Origin: Pipra filicauda
Taxonomy: Eukaryota > Chordata > Aves > Passeriformes > Pipridae
Direction: 5' to 3'
Assembly: GCF_003945595.2 (NCBI RefSeq)
Contig: NW_024104317.1
Span: 124,001-188,000, forward strand
Length of the DNA stretch: 64,000 nucleotides
The notes beneath the pieces are model-generated. The model had not been told where the DNA came from, searched no databases, and worked only from the letters and a program-made list of their open reading frames with translations. The translations under genes were made by a program, and so were the position numbers. Of the stretch, positions 43,278-54,830 are shown one piece after another (within the stretch, counting starts at the first letter, position 1; the number at the start of each line of letters is the position of its first letter).

Positions 43278-46200
43278 CTGCAGTATTGTGAGGCGTGGTA
43301 TTCTTGATTAAGAAGGGATGGAGGAAGACAAAAGAAAAGATTAAAACTGTAGAAGTAACCTTTGTTGATAATAACAGTTCACTTCACTGTTTCATATAAT
43401 AAATAAAGTTTTTAAATAATATTCAAAACAAAGGCATCAGAAAGATTTTTAAATGGGCCAAGTGTTAGACTAAATTATTTGCCTTCAGTGACCCCTGAAA
43501 AAGGCTTATTTTTGCAGTTTGAATATAAAAAGCTTAGAAATGCTAATCATTCCATCTGGAAATCAAAATCATAAACTGTTAGATTAATGAATGTCACAAG
43601 TAGCTCTCACATGCAGAATAGTAAAGACATTGTTAGCAATTTGTTTTGACAAAAGTGATTAGAATATTTATTTTTGCTAACACTTCTCCTACATACAGAC
43701 CTTGAAAAATGAAACTTGTTTGTATAATTCAGTAATACACAAATCTTTATTAAAACTCAGAATGTTACTAAGTTAATTATATGATATTAACAAGAAAAGG
43801 AATAATCAAGAAATCCTTCACAAGTTCATAATCTGAAAGGCAAACAATGCTTCACTGGTCTGATCTGTAGTGCCACTTAGAGCTATTTTAAATGGAATTG
43901 CTAGTTTTTACTATTTATTATTACAATGGAAGGGAAAGCAGAACTGTTGATTATAGTTTCTTCCAATCATAAGGAATGCAATGCAACAGCACCTAAACCA
44001 TTACATTTGTTTTAGATTACATTAACTGCAAAAAATGCCTCATGAATGACAGAGAGGAAATGTCATGAGGGGTATTTTTGTCATCTGCTTTGTGCCTGCT
44101 TATCCACTATGGGTAACATGTGCTCAGAAGTCTAGAAAGTCTTTTCTTGAAGAGAAGAAAAATCTCATTTTTTAAATTACACTGAAATTAACTGAATAAA
44201 AAAGAAATCGTAGGAGTTTTAACAGACTAAAATCTCATCGTGATGTCAAACTCAGCTGTAGGATTTCACTCCCATTTCGCTTTCAAAATAACCACTAGAG
44301 CAGAAAAAGGGCAAAAATTAAGAGCAGTTATTCACAGATTCCTAGTTCAGCAGGAACCATGTGGTTTAGGGCTTCCAGCATTGCACAGACTAAAGATGAA
44401 CACAATGAGTTCTATCTCAAGCCCCTTACTTGTGGCTGAAGTGTAGAAAGACATTCCACTCTGATTACAAGCAAGAGAAGATCTTAACCTCCTTCAGTTC
44501 CAATGATTAATTACTCTCACTGTATAAACCAATTACGCCTGCCTGCAGTTTCTAGCAGAATAGTTTCATTAGACCTTTCTCTGCCAGATTAAAGAGTATG
44601 ACAACAGCTTTCTTCTACAGGAATACATTACATGTATCACCTTTTAGGTGAACCATTCCTCTTATGTTTGATCCCAAATGCAAATTCCAGCCCTGCTCTG
44701 GGATTCTCCTGTAGGTTTCCTCCTGGGCAGATTATACTAGCAAGAGTCTATGGGCTCTAAAGCATTTCTGCAGCCTGTAAAGACTCCACGACCGAGGGGA
44801 TGAGTCTTCCTGCTACAAACGGGAGCTTGACTTCAATTTTGAGCATGAGTGAGTCCTCAGGTCTGAAGACATCCTTCTGATGCATAAAGCAGTCTACTGG
44901 TTTCAGAGCAAAATATACTTTTTCCTTGGTCGTAGTTTTAGAAACTTTTCTTCTTTCCAAGTCAGTGGTAATACAGAGGGGAAGAGGAGAGAAAATGCAG
45001 CCGCAGCTCTGGAGAAGTTAAAAGGATATGATGTTTTGAATATTGTAGTCTCCAGTGGTAAGTGGAGAGTGTTGGTAAACATGGATATTTTGCTGTGCAC
45101 AGTAGGCAGGGCTTTCTCAGCAACATGACTTGTGTTCCCACAGTCAGAGCTTCTCTGACTACTTGCAAAGCAACCACTAATTGAGGTGAAAGGCAGGGTC
45201 TAGACAACTGTGCATTTTGCTGTTACAAGGAAACTGCAGTTGCGCCCAGTCACATCTGGGACTCGATAGAGGAATCCACCCTTACATAGCTGTAACCTTA
45301 GTCCAGTACTGGTGGTCCACAGTAGGCAGAAAAGATGAAAATAGAAAAGTACCAGAACACAGCAAATCTGCTACGAAACTCAGAATTAAGACAGTTCCCA
45401 TTTCCTCATTCATTTGGCATGGTTCGGTTTTTGTCATCAGCTTTGGTTGGTATCTGCAAACCAATGTCACCACCTTCTCCAGGCAAACAGCTGCCTCTGA
45501 AACATTCAGGGCCACCTCTTGGCAGCCACCTTTCTAGAGGTACATCAGTGAAGCACTGCCTCTCTGTAAAGCAGCAGCTGCTAATTCTGGTGTGGTACAT
45601 AACAGCACGCTGCCACATCAGGTTGGGTCCTGCAAGAAAATGAATTTCTCTGGCCTAGATCATTTGACAATTGCTACCGTATGAATAATTCAGGCCAAAA
45701 AACCCAGCAAATGCAAGCAAGCAAATAAAACAGCAAGCTGTGCACTGCACTCTACGGCCAGAAACAGCTCCAGCTCAGCCAAAGGGTGTGACAGCTGCTT
45801 GCTGATGGTGATGGCTGGCCACTGCACACCGACTAATAGCCGAAGCAGTGGGAGCCTTCCTGGGAAGACATTTCCGTGTTTCAGACTGCATGGCTCGCCA
45901 TCCCAGTCCCTTTGATTTGAGTTAGCAAAACTGAGGCTTAAACCTATAAAAATATGTACATCATAATTCCTCCTCTGGATTAATTAACCTGATTGGAAGG
46001 ACACATTTAACTGAAGAAGTGCAATCTTCTCATGACTGAAAAACCTTCAGCTTCATCTTACTTTCCTTTGGCTTCCGGGCCTACAGTTCTGTACAAGGAG
46101 AGGGAGCACCACAGCTTTGTTCAAAAATTTTTCTTCAGCTTTAACTTTGGTAATACATAGAGGAAGTATATGTTGATTGAAAGCTCTAATACTTCCTTCT

Positions 46201-47430
46201 CTGTCCTTCAGTTTACTTTCCTGCCCTTGTTAAATCCACTTTTAAAGCAGGAAAGGAGAATGCATTCAAAGAGAACTTTCCTGTTCCTGAGATGAATTTA
46301 TTCTGCTCATCAATTCAGAAATACTCTCCAAAAGAGGAGGTGACTATAGCTCCAACCCAGGCTGCCTGGTGAGCTGTCTTGCACCTTTGGCTGTCCACCT
46401 GCCCTGGCTCAGAGGCAGTAGCCTGGAAATCTGGGAGCCCCAGACTCAGGGTAGCCCACCTGGCAGAACAGCCAAACAACCTCCACATCCTGTGCATCTC
46501 ACTTTGTAGCTGGCATGCTTCCAGTGAGCTGCATGGGTGAACCAGCAGGAAACCAGGCTGAAACTTTACATGTTTCCAGAAAGAAGTTTGTGAAATTGAA
46601 CTATTTGCATAGACTACTGGGGTGAATTAGCAGCCCCTCCATTAGAAGTTTTCTCACTGAGTCTGCTCTGTCATGCTTAGTTAATACAGTAGCCAGTAAG
46701 TGCTTCATGTTTGGGTAAGCTATTCACACAGAAATAGGGGGGAAAAATGACAGTAACAGAACCAGACTGTAAAACTGCAGTTGTTAGGGGTATGTTCCAG
46801 GCTATAAGCATTTAAAATGTTTGCCATTAAAGCTTTCCACACTTAGATTCACATTCCTTCCTCTATGATGTTCTGCTCACCCACAATCACTCTGTCATAT
46901 ACTGTGTCCCTGACTCATGTTTTCCTGCCTTAATTAGTTGCCTCTAGTCAGGGATACTATTCACCTTTGTCTACTTCGTCCTTCACCTCAGTTACCCACA
47001 ACAAAAAAAATAGCAGGCTATCAACTGAGGCACTTGACTGTATTCTTTACACAGGAATTCTACCTGTAATGGTAGAATCATTTTACTTGCTCAGATAAAT
47101 GAACAGATATGGAAAACTAAAAATCTCATATATAGTCTGGCTGCCCACTTCTCTCACAGAGGTCATTTCATCTCATAGCTAGGGTCAGCTGATAACAGGC
47201 AAAAAATGAAGGACTCTACTGCACAAGGAGAGAAGTGAAAAGCATTTACAAACCAGAGACCTAATCATGCAAATGAAAATAAAAAAGAGCAGGAGAGATC
47301 AGCAACGTAAGCAGAGTCCAGCTTTGATGAAGTGTATTTGTAAAAAGAGATAACCTGACACTATAGAAAACAAAAGGGAACAAAATATATTGATCCTTTA
47401 AAGCAAAGCAGAAATCAGTTTTGCTCTTGA

Positions 47431-47460
47431 GAGGGAGGGAGGGTGGGCAGGTAGGCAGGC
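47431..47460 (+). repeat. Short GGGA/GGCA purine-rich microsatellite
   Basis: Four-base units GGGA, GGTG and GGCA follow one another for about 30 bases. The array is degenerate. Confidence 0.65.
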
Positions 47461-50210
47461 ATCTATAGAAACAGGAAAAAAATTTTAATACAGCAAGAAA
47501 AGACTGATGAGTGCAATGAGGGACAGGAGCTAAGCAGATAGACCTTACCAAAAAGTTAATAAGATATGTGTTAATAAGATAATGTGTTCAGATCATTACA
47601 TTTAGGACTACTGACTGTCCTTTGAGAGACCTGCTTCACACGATTTTCTGCTTTACCCAATTTTCTGCCAAAATTTTGAGATTATTTTTCTCCAGCGTTC
47701 AAATGGGAGGGAGTTGAACCGCTCCTCAATCTGCCCTTGGCTTCTTGGGTGCACCAAGTGTGTTTTGCCAATGCTTCCACATCTCAGCCTGTCCAGAGCT
47801 GGTTTCACAGCCTCTCACTGACCATGGTCTCTGCTGAAAAAGAACATGCTGAATAGGACACGATGCTGAGCCTTTATTTTCTACAACCACGGTCTGCTAA
47901 GCTAAGCAAAGTCATCTGTGCATCCCCCTGCCATGCACACTCTGCAGCTCACTCTGCCCCAGCCAGCTGTGTACACTTCCCCAGTCAGTCCTAGCAGTAC
48001 TTTCATACCCTCCTTCCTCCACATGTAACGGGCTCACTTTCCACACAGCTCCCACTTGAATGCATATTCACAGCTTGTGCTAATGCTAAAAGTACCACAG
48101 AGCACAGGCACATTTCAAAGGAGACTTACACAGCCCTCTGAAATCACCATCCTTCTAGGTAAATAAGTCTCTGATGACCCATACTGTATGTATGGCATTA
48201 TGCTGCATTTGTGATTCAGATGACTGCTCCAAACCCAAAGCACACATACAAAGTACTAGAGAACTTTCAACATAAAGGAGGTATAAAAGTGGAGCTGATT
48301 CACACTCTTAGCTGCAATCAAACTACCAGAGGATGCTGAATGATTTCCTCTGCTCTGGTTTTGGATGTCATTATCTGACCTCATTTCTTGCTTGTGACAT
48401 TTTCTTGGGCAGCTCAGTGCTCACATATTATCAATCAAGCCAGAAGCACTCAAAGTCATACAAATGTGAGTGTATGTGTACGTCTCTGAAGGGGGATAAG
48501 GGGTGGGGTAAATTAAAGGCTTTTAAGTATTACTGATTGAGAAAGAGAGAAAACAACATTTAAAAGCCCTTTAAATGGCTATTCCTTCCTTTTGATCCTA
48601 AATTTCTCTTTGTTTTGTCCTATGCAGCTGGCTAAATGATGACAGAGTGGCTTGCAATTATCTGGATGACATTAGATGCCAGCTGAAATGGACACTAAAG
48701 GAAGAATCCAACATCCTGCACATGTAATTCCTACTCCATCTGGCACAGAACCAAGTCAACAAATATACACTTCTTCCCCCACCATCCCCAGTAAATCCCA
48801 TGGCCAGTGAATGCTGTTGTGGTAACAAAAGCCCAGGAAGGGGGAAGAGCTTGGATATAAGCAGTTTTCAAAATGTTGAAGAAGCGTTTTAGATTCAGAA
48901 CTGCACACACCTGTAGGTATCTCCCACAAGCTCTGCACACTGAACACTTACATGTACACTGCAGACCTGTGCTTCCAATGCCTGCAGAATCCTGAAGGAC
49001 TCTAATTAATCTGATGGCTTTCATTTTCAGTCATTGTACAGCTTATTCAAATCACAGGTACTTCTCCACCAGTTCTGTGAAGCTTACTACAATAGACCTT
49101 AGTAACTGAGCACAGCTGTCAAAATAATGTTATTGTATTCCTGAATCTGTTCCAAAGACAGTTATTCCAGAGAAATTTAAAAGTTATATTCCTATATTAG
49201 CACACTAAGTAGTTCATAGCAGTTTAGTAAATCAAATATTCCATACTGCTAGCTTAATAAGATGGGGAGTCATGCATGAAATGACTGCCAGGTTAATGAC
49301 ACAGGGAGCCATGCATGGCATGTATTTGCATATAATAGCACAGAATGTTCCCCTAAATCCTTTAAATTACTCATCAGTTCTTAAATAGGCATTTAACTAA
49401 GCCTTCATCCAGAATCAAAAAGAAAGACAGAGCCACCTACAATTGAAAAGAACCATAGATAAGAACTAAGTAAAACCTAAAGTGCCAGCTTGTAGGAAGA
49501 GCAGGAAATCTGTACATGCAAAGACCAAACGAAAACACACCATAATGCCTACAGCTAAAAGTAAACGGACAGATTTGTTTCTTTGTAGCAACTCTCAAAA
49601 AGAAAATTAAATGTATTGTAGTAGAAAAGATGACACAGGAAAAGCACCAAAAAGTTTGAAACCAAGCCTGGAGCAACCTACAGACGTGATGAGGAGGGAA
49701 CAGCATTTGTGCTTGTTATTTTCCTGCCAACTCACAGAGTCAGCCTGAGAGACTGATGTCAAAGCTGAAGATTTTTGTTTGGTTTCCTTTTCCAGCGCCC
49801 CTTCCAGACTGCCATATGTACATTCCTTCATGCCACAACTTTTCTGGGGGCTTAGTTTGTAGGAGCAGCTGAAGGAACAGGACATTAAAACACGAGCTAC
49901 AGAGGGGAATGCAAGTGAAGGGAGAAAGTCTAGACCCTTCTCCTTAGACAACAGTTCAAGAGAGGTGGGTTACTGCACCAACCTATGCTTAGAATCAGGA
50001 AAGTTGCTTCAACTCTGCATTTTTCCTTTTCCTTTCTAGAAGTTGCCTGTTATAATTGCTCAGATGGCCAGCTCTTCACGGAAAGGACACATTCCCAACA
50101 TGTTCCCAAATGAGCCCTCAAGGATGCTCAGGACTTTTCATACTATTGCAATATAACAGACCAATCTGCATGTTGTTTAAACACCTTCAGGCCCGAATAC
50201 CTGTTACATG

Positions 50211-50233
50211 CAAACACACACAGACACACACAG
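50211..50233 (+). repeat. Short (AC)n-type microsatellite
   Basis: CAAACACACACAGACACACA-type dinucleotide repeat, interrupted by AG. Confidence 0.7.
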
Positions 50234-52157
50234 AGGACAAAATACTGGCTGGAAAAGTTTCTGCACCACTTCAGCAAGTAGTACCTCACATAAATGTCAT
50301 CACACACACTATGCTGTGCAGAACAGGTATTTTCTTCTGGATGCTGACTTGTTCTTCTCTCCACTTAGACAGAGAAACCATCTGCAAGAGCCTGCTCACA
50401 GTATCATTTTATATATAGCTGGATTTAAGTGTCCATTACTCCAAACTATAGATCACTTGCAAATGTGAGTCACAAATTTATATTACTGAAGTTTATAAAT
50501 CTAACCAAAACATGTTATTATTTCAACATGCAAGAAGCTAATACACTTATTCATTACTCTATTTGGATGTGAAAAGTAATTAACAAACTAATTCAAATTA
50601 ACCAAATACGAAATAGAGAACCTTGAACTTTCACACTGTCACTGCAAAAGGAATGTCAGACAAATAATATTCACCAACCACTTTTCCTATGACTCACTTG
50701 AGTGGTACTAGGGAATAAGGACAATTACACTCCTGTAAGCAAAAGCATTAAGCTATATCCATTGTCTCATAAGCTCAGACCATTTTGACCAGGGAAAGTG
50801 TCCTTGCCTAGACAATAGCACAGAAAAACATAAACTCACTGAGTAAACAAGAAAGGGAAAATACCTCCTCTCTAATCTAGAACAGCTGCAGACAGTAGAA
50901 CAGTACCCAGATGCTTTCTGGAAAGATGCCTTTACATTAATGAAATTTCTATCCTTTCTACCCAAGATTTACCATTCATTTTTAGTAACTGGATACCAGT
51001 AATTCATTCTATGATATCAAGGTGTGACACTTCTCAGTTGTAAGCAACCACAGTAACAGCCTATATTTTATTTGCCTAGGAATACTTCTATTTCCTCAGA
51101 ATATAACATGCTCTAAATTCTCATTTCTCTTCAACTAATGCTCTAGCTATTACATGTGCTGTGGGAAATGCTTTTATTTGTAAGTATGGTCTTTTGTGTT
51201 AAGAAAGATAAATGTCAGACTCATTAATTATGTATCTATAATTAGATACTGCTGAAAACGAGCTGAAACTTGTTTTGACATCTCCTTTGAAGAATGTATT
51301 TGTACATTGCATGTAACATTGCATATATGCATTTGCAAAAACCTGAACTAGCTGAATGGCAGCTATGTACAAAAGCCAGCAAGCTTTGACAGGGTAAACA
51401 AAATCAAAGCACAGCTGAAGCACCGACTTACAGGAGGGAAATTCACATGAGACAGCTTGCTCAGAAAAAGCTAAATGGCCATCAAGACGAAAAGAAGTCT
51501 CTGACCAGGAACACATGATGAAAGCTGTACTTTGTTGATTGCAGAAAGTTTTCTTTTAAATACACCCTTCTAAGTGTTTAACTAATTTCCAAGAGGCTTG
51601 ATTGTACTTCACTCAACTCCAGGGTTTTTTTCCTACTAATTTGGAGATAGATTGTACCTCAAGGCAGAGCCAGGAACATGGGGCGTGTGCTTAAGCGGCA
51701 GGAACCCAAGAGTAAGCGTGGGAGGCATCGTGCTTCAGCAACAAAACGTATCCCTTCCCCCACAGAGGCAAAGGAGACAATCAACCCTACTTTTAACTGT
51801 GAATTTAAGTATGAAAACCAGCAGTGTGCAGAACATAGTGCAGGATGGAAGTAAACTCTCTTCTGCCTTTTACACAATCCAGGAATTTAAAGAAGTAATG
51901 CCAGCAACCTTTCTATATGAGTGGTCCCATGTATGAGGAAACCACACGTGAACTAATAAGAGGAGTATTAATGAAGACTCAAAGAACTGTCTAGGTTATT
52001 GTAGGATAACGATAAATGGTTTGGCAATGCTGTTTCTGGGACTGAATTCAGCCTTACCACAGCTGTTGGACTTTAACATCCAGCATTTAAGTGCTGTTAT
52101 AATCAGAAAAGCAACTCCGTAAAAATAATACCTTCTTACTCAAAAGAGCTGCTTCTT

Positions 52158-52161
52158 CTAT
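52158..52161. other. Target-site duplication, left copy
   Basis: CTAT directly flanks the outer end of the left LTR and is repeated directly after the right LTR (61827-61830). A 4-bp duplication is the usual mark of gammaretrovirus/ERV1-type integrases, whereas alpha- and betaretroviruses typically give 6 bp. Confidence 0.9.
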
Positions 52162-52704
52162 TGATTCAAAGAAACTTCTGCCAATCTGAAAAGCACCTTT
52201 ATTACGGCCGGGGAATGCAAAGGGGTAGTTGTTCTCCCCAGTGCACTCCCCGGCCCAAGGAATAACATAGCCTTTTATACAGTTTGAAAGTAGCAAGCTC
52301 AAAATTATCTTTACACACACACTTTTTGCAGTCTTTCTTATCTAAATAGACATCTAGTTTTACTTCCTATTCTTACCATTATGGAGTAGTTACGTAAAGT
52401 TTTATCACTTCAAACAGTTGCAGGTTAATACGCATACACTCCTTTGCAGTTTGTTTTATCTAAATAGACACTTAGTTTTACCTCCTATTCTTACCATTAT
52501 AGAGTATTTACGTAAAGTTTTATCACTTCAAGCAGTGTCAGGTTCCCCACCCCTCTCTACGTGCTAAAAAAAACCTTCCCCATTCTCTAAGCTTTTTATC
52601 TCAATTGCCCACAGTTCGGTCAGAGACTTTTAAGCAGTTTTACATTTTGCAAAGTCACACCTTCATAGCTAAATATCTAATATTTTATTTCATTCTCTAT
52701 TTCA
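52162..52704 (-). repeat. 3' LTR
   Basis: 543 bp. In provirus orientation it begins TGAAATAGAGAATG and ends TTCTTTGAATCA. It follows the polypurine tract directly. It holds U3 with a tandem duplication, the TATA box, the R hairpin, AATAAA and a short U5, the same as the 5' copy, and would supply the polyadenylation site of the viral RNA. Confidence 0.97.
52198..52203 (-). terminator. LTR poly(A) signal AATAAA (3' LTR)
   Basis: TTTATT on the + strand is AATAAA in the provirus direction. It lies about 70 bases downstream of the TATA box, just after the R hairpin and about 36 bases before the LTR end, leaving a short U5. The same hexamer in the 5' LTR is at 61320-61325. Confidence 0.85.
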
Positions 52705-52722
52705 ATTCCCCCCTTTTCTTTT
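52705..52722 (-). other. Polypurine tract
   Basis: In provirus orientation AAAAGAAAAGGGGGGAAT abuts the first TG of the 3' LTR. Such a tract resists RNase H and primes plus-strand DNA synthesis. The env stop codon ends only two bases upstream, so there is practically no untranslated spacer between env and the tract. Confidence 0.92.
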
Positions 52723-52724
52723 AA

Positions 52725-54830
52725 CTAATGCAAATTCTTTTGCATCACTTTTTGTACAGTCCAGAGCACATGTACTTGTTGTGCTATAGTTCTTATTTTC
52801 CACCACATCCATAGATTGACGATTGTCAGGAGGAGAGCTGCCAGCATCAAAACCAAGATCGGGTGAATCAGGAAGTTAAATAGCTGAGCTGCCGTGGGTG
52901 AATGTCTATTGGTTAATCCCAAAAACATGCTCCACCAATGATGTTCTCCAGTTTTTGTTATTTCTGTAATGATGTGTTTTATCTCTGTTGTATCGTGTTT
53001 CACTTGCCACAGCATGCGACGTGAAGTAGCATTTACTTTTTCCATTATTTGTTCAATATCCGGATGATAAAGCATTTTCTGGAGGATATTAATGTCCATA
53101 CCTATTTGTAGTTCAGGCACTTCATGATATAACATATATCTATCCGAGATCAATTGCATGGTGGTCACAGGAGCAGTGTATTTAAAGTCACATCCTATTA
53201 TTTTAGTAAAATTGCAAACACAGAAGTTAGTACCATTAGTTAGTTCTTTACAATTATCAATTATTATACTTGTGCAAGGTGTCTTGATGCAGGCACATCC
53301 TTTACCTACATAATACACTTGGGACTGTGCTTGTGTATTTGGGAACATTTCAAACGTACATACACTGTCTTCTGTATCTAAACATAAATCCTCCTTCTCT
53401 ATTACAGCATTTTCACACACATATCCTAGTTGTTCCCTAGGTATACAGGCCTTTGTGTTGACAGTTTGCCACCTCCCCGTGTCCTTGTCATAACTTGCCC
53501 AGACATTATGCCCTATAGGTCTAACTACAATGTCTCGGTGTATTGCTCCTAATGCCAAGACAGGAAATATGGTCTGTTCTTTTGCCTCACGGATGGTAAG
53601 AACATATGCCTCTATTTGTTCCTGCTCTGTGTTATATGTGAAGTTTACTAACTGCCACCATGCCTGATGTTCTTTTTCAAATTTACTTGTGGTGTCTTGT
53701 CTGGATATGATCTCTCTTATCTCTTGAGGTAAAATTCCTGAGGTTCCTTCTCTTATAATTCCTGCTGATACAGATTGTATCCATTGCTGAGTTTGGATAC
53801 ACTGTATTGCTACTGAGACATCTTCTTGTAATTTTTCAAAGACATTAGTCACAACCTGAAAGTCTTTAGATGTGTGTTCAGTTAACAAGATCATCAAATC
53901 TGTAGTAAGAGATTCTGTTTCAGCTATAGTCATTAATGATGATCTGAGTGGTACTTCCAGTTTTCCCAAATCAGAGGTTACAGTGCTGAGCTTATTAATT
54001 AACATTTCTTGATCTATTGAATTTAATACTCCTAATCCTGATCCAAACCACCCCATTAGATCCCTCTGGGCTCTTTCGTGATGGGATCTAGTTTTTAACC
54101 AAGCATTCCATCCTTTAAGACTTTGGAGAATGAAGGGTTGGCAATCCTCTTTTATAGAGGATATGTTTGTTTGTATTTTTACTTGGACTTTTTTCAGAGA
54201 ATACGTAGGGTCTAAGAGTAACTTCTGCTCATTAGATTGCCTAATTACATAAGGTCCTACAAGGGAAATATTGTGATTTCTTTTTGTACATACTGAGGGC
54301 ATATCTGGTAAAGGAGCAGAAGTCTGTGATGTTGTTGTGGTGGTGTCTATTATAAATTTTCTTGATAGTGCTTTGTCTCCTTTCAGAGTAGCCCAAAGAC
54401 ATGTTACAGAAACTGGTGTATCTATGGTAAAGTTGTGCCAACATTGATCGGACCTACAGATGGACTTACCAATCAGGTTTCCTTCTATAGGTTCTCTTAC
54501 AGTGATCTGTGTTTGGGAGATTTGTTTCTCATCGTCAGGTATGTTAATTCCTCTACATCCTATCTGGGTTTTTCCACTTATTCCCGTTAAGGTACTAAGC
54601 CCGTTTCTTTTTTCCCAATCAGAGCATGGTCTATTTTTGTGCATGACCACAGTGGCTAGGTTTAAATTGGAAATGTCTTTTCCGGACATACCAGTATATC
54701 CAATGTGAGCCCTAGACCATGGCCAGTCTAAGGTAGTGGCCTGAGCCAGAGTTAGTATACTTATCAGAGCTCCAGCGGCTAGTGTCGAGTAAACCTGAGG
54801 GTGGTTGGTCCTACAAGTTCTGACGTCCAT
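52725..54830 (-). CDS. env: Retroviral envelope glycoprotein, atypical
   Basis: A 701-codon frame starts at an ATG inside the end of pol (52-bp overlap, different frame) and ends with TAG next to the polypurine tract. An uncharged stretch at about residues 15-31 can serve as signal peptide. RAQR at 253-256 fits a minimal furin site and is followed by a glycine-rich hydrophobic segment (258-272, [11 protein letters not shown]) like a fusion peptide. A Cys-rich region spans about 462-547, with CACIKTPC at 512-519. N-glycosylation sequons occur near 133, 187, 222, 396, 532, 540 and 600. A membrane anchor at about 653-677 is followed by a tail of about 24 residues. The part after the cleavage site is about 445 residues, far longer than the roughly 200 of gamma-type TM subunits. 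CX6CC and CXXC motifs are absent. It presumably mediates receptor binding and fusion; its receptor and family are unknown to me. It would be expressed from a spliced RNA. Confidence 0.93.
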   Translation of the reverse strand: MDVRTCRTNHPQVYSTLAAGALISILTLAQATTLDWPWSRAHIGYTGMSGKDISNLNLATVVMHKNRPCSDWEKRNGLSTLTGISGKTQIGCRGINIPDDEKQISQTQITVREPIEGNLIGKSICRSDQCWHNFTIDTPVSVTCLWATLKGDKALSRKFIIDTTTTTSQTSAPLPDMPSVCTKRNHNISLVGPYVIRQSNEQKLLLDPTYSLKKVQVKIQTNISSIKEDCQPFILQSLKGWNAWLKTRSHHERAQRDLMGWFGSGLGVLNSIDQEMLINKLSTVTSDLGKLEVPLRSSLMTIAETESLTTDLMILLTEHTSKDFQVVTNVFEKLQEDVSVAIQCIQTQQWIQSVSAGIIREGTSGILPQEIREIISRQDTTSKFEKEHQAWWQLVNFTYNTEQEQIEAYVLTIREAKEQTIFPVLALGAIHRDIVVRPIGHNVWASYDKDTGRWQTVNTKACIPREQLGYVCENAVIEKEDLCLDTEDSVCTFEMFPNTQAQSQVYYVGKGCACIKTPCTSIIIDNCKELTNGTNFCVCNFTKIIGCDFKYTAPVTTMQLISDRYMLYHEVPELQIGMDINILQKMLYHPDIEQIMEKVNATSRRMLWQVKHDTTEIKHIITEITKTGEHHWWSMFLGLTNRHSPTAAQLFNFLIHPILVLMLAALLLTIVNLWMWWKIRTIAQQVHVLWTVQKVMQKNLH

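Larger units (their letters stand above)
43278..52157. other. Non-coding host DNA up to the provirus
   Basis: No exon, RNA gene or named repeat is supported. Overlapping frames on both strands around 44757-45643 are all short and motif-free. A GGGA/GGCA-rich run is at 47431-47460 and an ACAC-rich run at 50211-50233. Two near copies of GGAGYCATGCATG occur at about 49264-49310. The last four bases before the provirus form its target duplication. Confidence 0.5.

Noticed and set aside
52087..52320. LTR-encoded protein (also 61191-61442)
   Set aside because: The frame starts at GTG, covers R/U5 and the neighbouring flank, and differs in its 3' part between the two LTR copies only because it runs into different flanks.
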